This document shows, piece after piece, positions 6,775 through 7,449 of a stretch of DNA of 7,449 nucleotides; the stretch's first letter is position 1; the number at the start of each line of letters is the position of its first letter. The translations under genes were made by a program, and so were the position numbers. The DNA comes from Flavobacteriia bacterium (lineage in GTDB: Bacteria; Bacteroidota; Bacteroidia; Flavobacteriales; Flavobacteriaceae). The notes under the pieces were generated by a model, which was not told the DNA's origin, searched no databases, and worked only from the letters and a program-made list of their open reading frames with translations. The DNA lies in the NCBI GenBank assembly GCA_011330545.1, contig DRQI01000009.1, forward strand, positions 1-7,449, read 5' to 3'.

Positions 6775-7128
6775 ATGAATACATTATTAGAAAAAATCAG
6801 CACTATCAACGACATGATTCTGCAAGGCAATGCCCTAGATGCCTTTGAAGAATACTACCACGAAGATGTAGTAATGCAAGAAAATGACAATCCTGCTATT
6901 ATCGGCAAAAATGCCAACAGAAAGCGCGAAGAAGAATTTTTTGCATCCATTACAGAATTTAGAAGTGCCCAACCCTTAAAAGTAACTATTGGTGAAGATA
7001 CCACTATGGTTGAATGGCATTTAGACTATACCCATAAAGATTGGGGTATTAAAAATTATACGCAAGTTGCCGTACAAGAATGGAAAGACGGCAAAATAAT
7101 CAACGAAAAATTTTACTACGGCTCGTAA
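6775..7128 (+). CDS. Small SnoaL-like / NTF2-fold protein
   Basis: This 117-residue soluble protein has the look of the SnoaL-like branch of the NTF2 fold: an N-terminal helical part with the segment LDAFEEYYHEDVVMQEND (21-38), the middle GKNANRKREEEFF (44-56) and a beta-rich C-terminal half ending in VQEWKDGKIINEKFYYG (100-116), where the pattern of W-x-D-G-K-I followed by an aromatic-rich end is typical. There is no signal peptide. Members of this fold range from polyketide cyclases and isomerases to proteins with no known activity, and no catalytic set can be named here. It follows the Crp/Fnr gene by 95 bp containing the candidate operator and precedes the YceI gene by 53 bp with no clear terminator, so the last two may be cotranscribed. 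Its function is unknown; stress-response roles proposed for some relatives cannot be tested from sequence. Confidence 0.75.
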   Translation: MNTLLEKISTINDMILQGNALDAFEEYYHEDVVMQENDNPAIIGKNANRKREEEFFASITEFRSAQPLKVTIGEDTTMVEWHLDYTHKDWGIKNYTQVAVQEWKDGKIINEKFYYGS

Positions 7129-7181
7129 AAAAAATTCCGTTTGATATCCTCAAAATTAATTAACAATAAAAACACAAACAG

Positions 7182-7449
7182 ATGAATACTATATTTAAAA
7201 ACACACTAATACTGGCAATAGCATTGATTACCTTTTCTTTTACATCGGTAAGCGGCGATAAAAAAGAAATCAATATAAAAAGTAGCCATATTACTTGGAA
7301 AGGCTATAAAGTAACAGGTTCTGAAAAAGGAACCATCAACTTAAAATCAGGGTTCTTAACTTTTGATAAAGGCAACCTTACGGGAGGCGAATTTGTTATG
7401 GATATGAATACCATTACCAGTACAGACCTCACCGGTACTTACAAAAATA
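7182..7449 (+). CDS. YceI family protein, N-terminal part
   Basis: The gene starts at ATG 7182 and is cut by the window end after 89 codons. The first 24 or so residues form a Sec-type signal peptide: Asn/Lys near the start, then the hydrophobic stretch TLILAIALITFSF and a likely cleavage region around SVSG, so the protein is exported to the periplasm. The following segment has the YceI pattern: ITWKGYKVTG, then KGTINLKSGFLTF, then LTGGEFVMDMNTIT and DLTG (residues 37 to 86). YceI proteins form a lipocalin-like barrel that binds isoprenoid-type lipids in studied members; the ligand here is unknown. The position usually occupied by His before GT in Bacteroidota homologues that I recall (GSHxGT) is Glu here (GSEKGT). 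It follows the SnoaL-like gene by 53 bp and may share its transcript. Confidence 0.85.
   Translation, partial: MNTIFKNTLILAIALITFSFTSVSGDKKEINIKSSHITWKGYKVTGSEKGTINLKSGFLTFDKGNLTGGEFVMDMNTITSTDLTGTYKN

Noticed and set aside
7140..7154. TTTGA-N5-TCAAA in front of the YceI gene as an Fnr-like site.
   Set aside because: Spacing and half-sites do not fit TTGAT-N4-ATCAA and 5-bp arms are expected by chance in this sequence.

Overview
The window reads as chromosome of a Bacteroidota bacterium, most likely Flavobacteriia-like. The DNA is AT-rich, start codons are preceded by A/T-rich leaders without clear Shine-Dalgarno sequences, and the proteins resemble Bacteroidota versions of their families: a short Crp/Fnr regulator, an AraC regulator next to an aldehyde dehydrogenase plus DUF779 pair, and a secreted YceI protein. 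This assignment comes from family recognition alone; species cannot be named.

Layout. Positions 1-744 hold the C-terminal part of a sodium:solute symporter of the acetate-permease (ActP/VC_2705) type. Its stop codon lies 4 bp from the convergent end of an AraC-family regulator gene (749-1666, minus strand). A 214-bp divergent spacer with a 7-bp-arm inverted repeat separates that regulator from an ExaC/AldB-like aldehyde dehydrogenase (1881-3380). A 303-bp spacer rich in inverted repeats, including a 104-bp fold-back structure with 19-bp arms, leads to a DUF779 protein (3684-4043). Next come acetyl-CoA synthetase (4157-6064), a Crp/Fnr-type regulator 30 bp behind it (6095-6679), a perfect palindrome with Crp-like geometry (6679-6700), a small SnoaL/NTF2-like protein (6775-7128) and the first 89 codons of a secreted YceI-family protein (7182 to the window end).

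How it may work together. The first part looks like a two-carbon utilisation module. A symporter would import acetate (or another small carboxylate). The AraC regulator would control the divergent aldehyde dehydrogenase, which would oxidise acetaldehyde or a related short aldehyde to the acid, with the DUF779 protein as an uncharacterised partner. Acetyl-CoA synthetase would activate acetate to acetyl-CoA. The Crp/Fnr protein is probably cotranscribed with acs and may act on the palindrome just behind its own gene, ahead of the SnoaL/YceI pair. No alcohol dehydrogenase is visible here.

All enzyme families are known. The least explained parts are the DUF779 protein, the long hairpin in front of it and the two candidate operators. 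I saw no tRNA, rRNA, CRISPR array, transposase or obvious gene decay.
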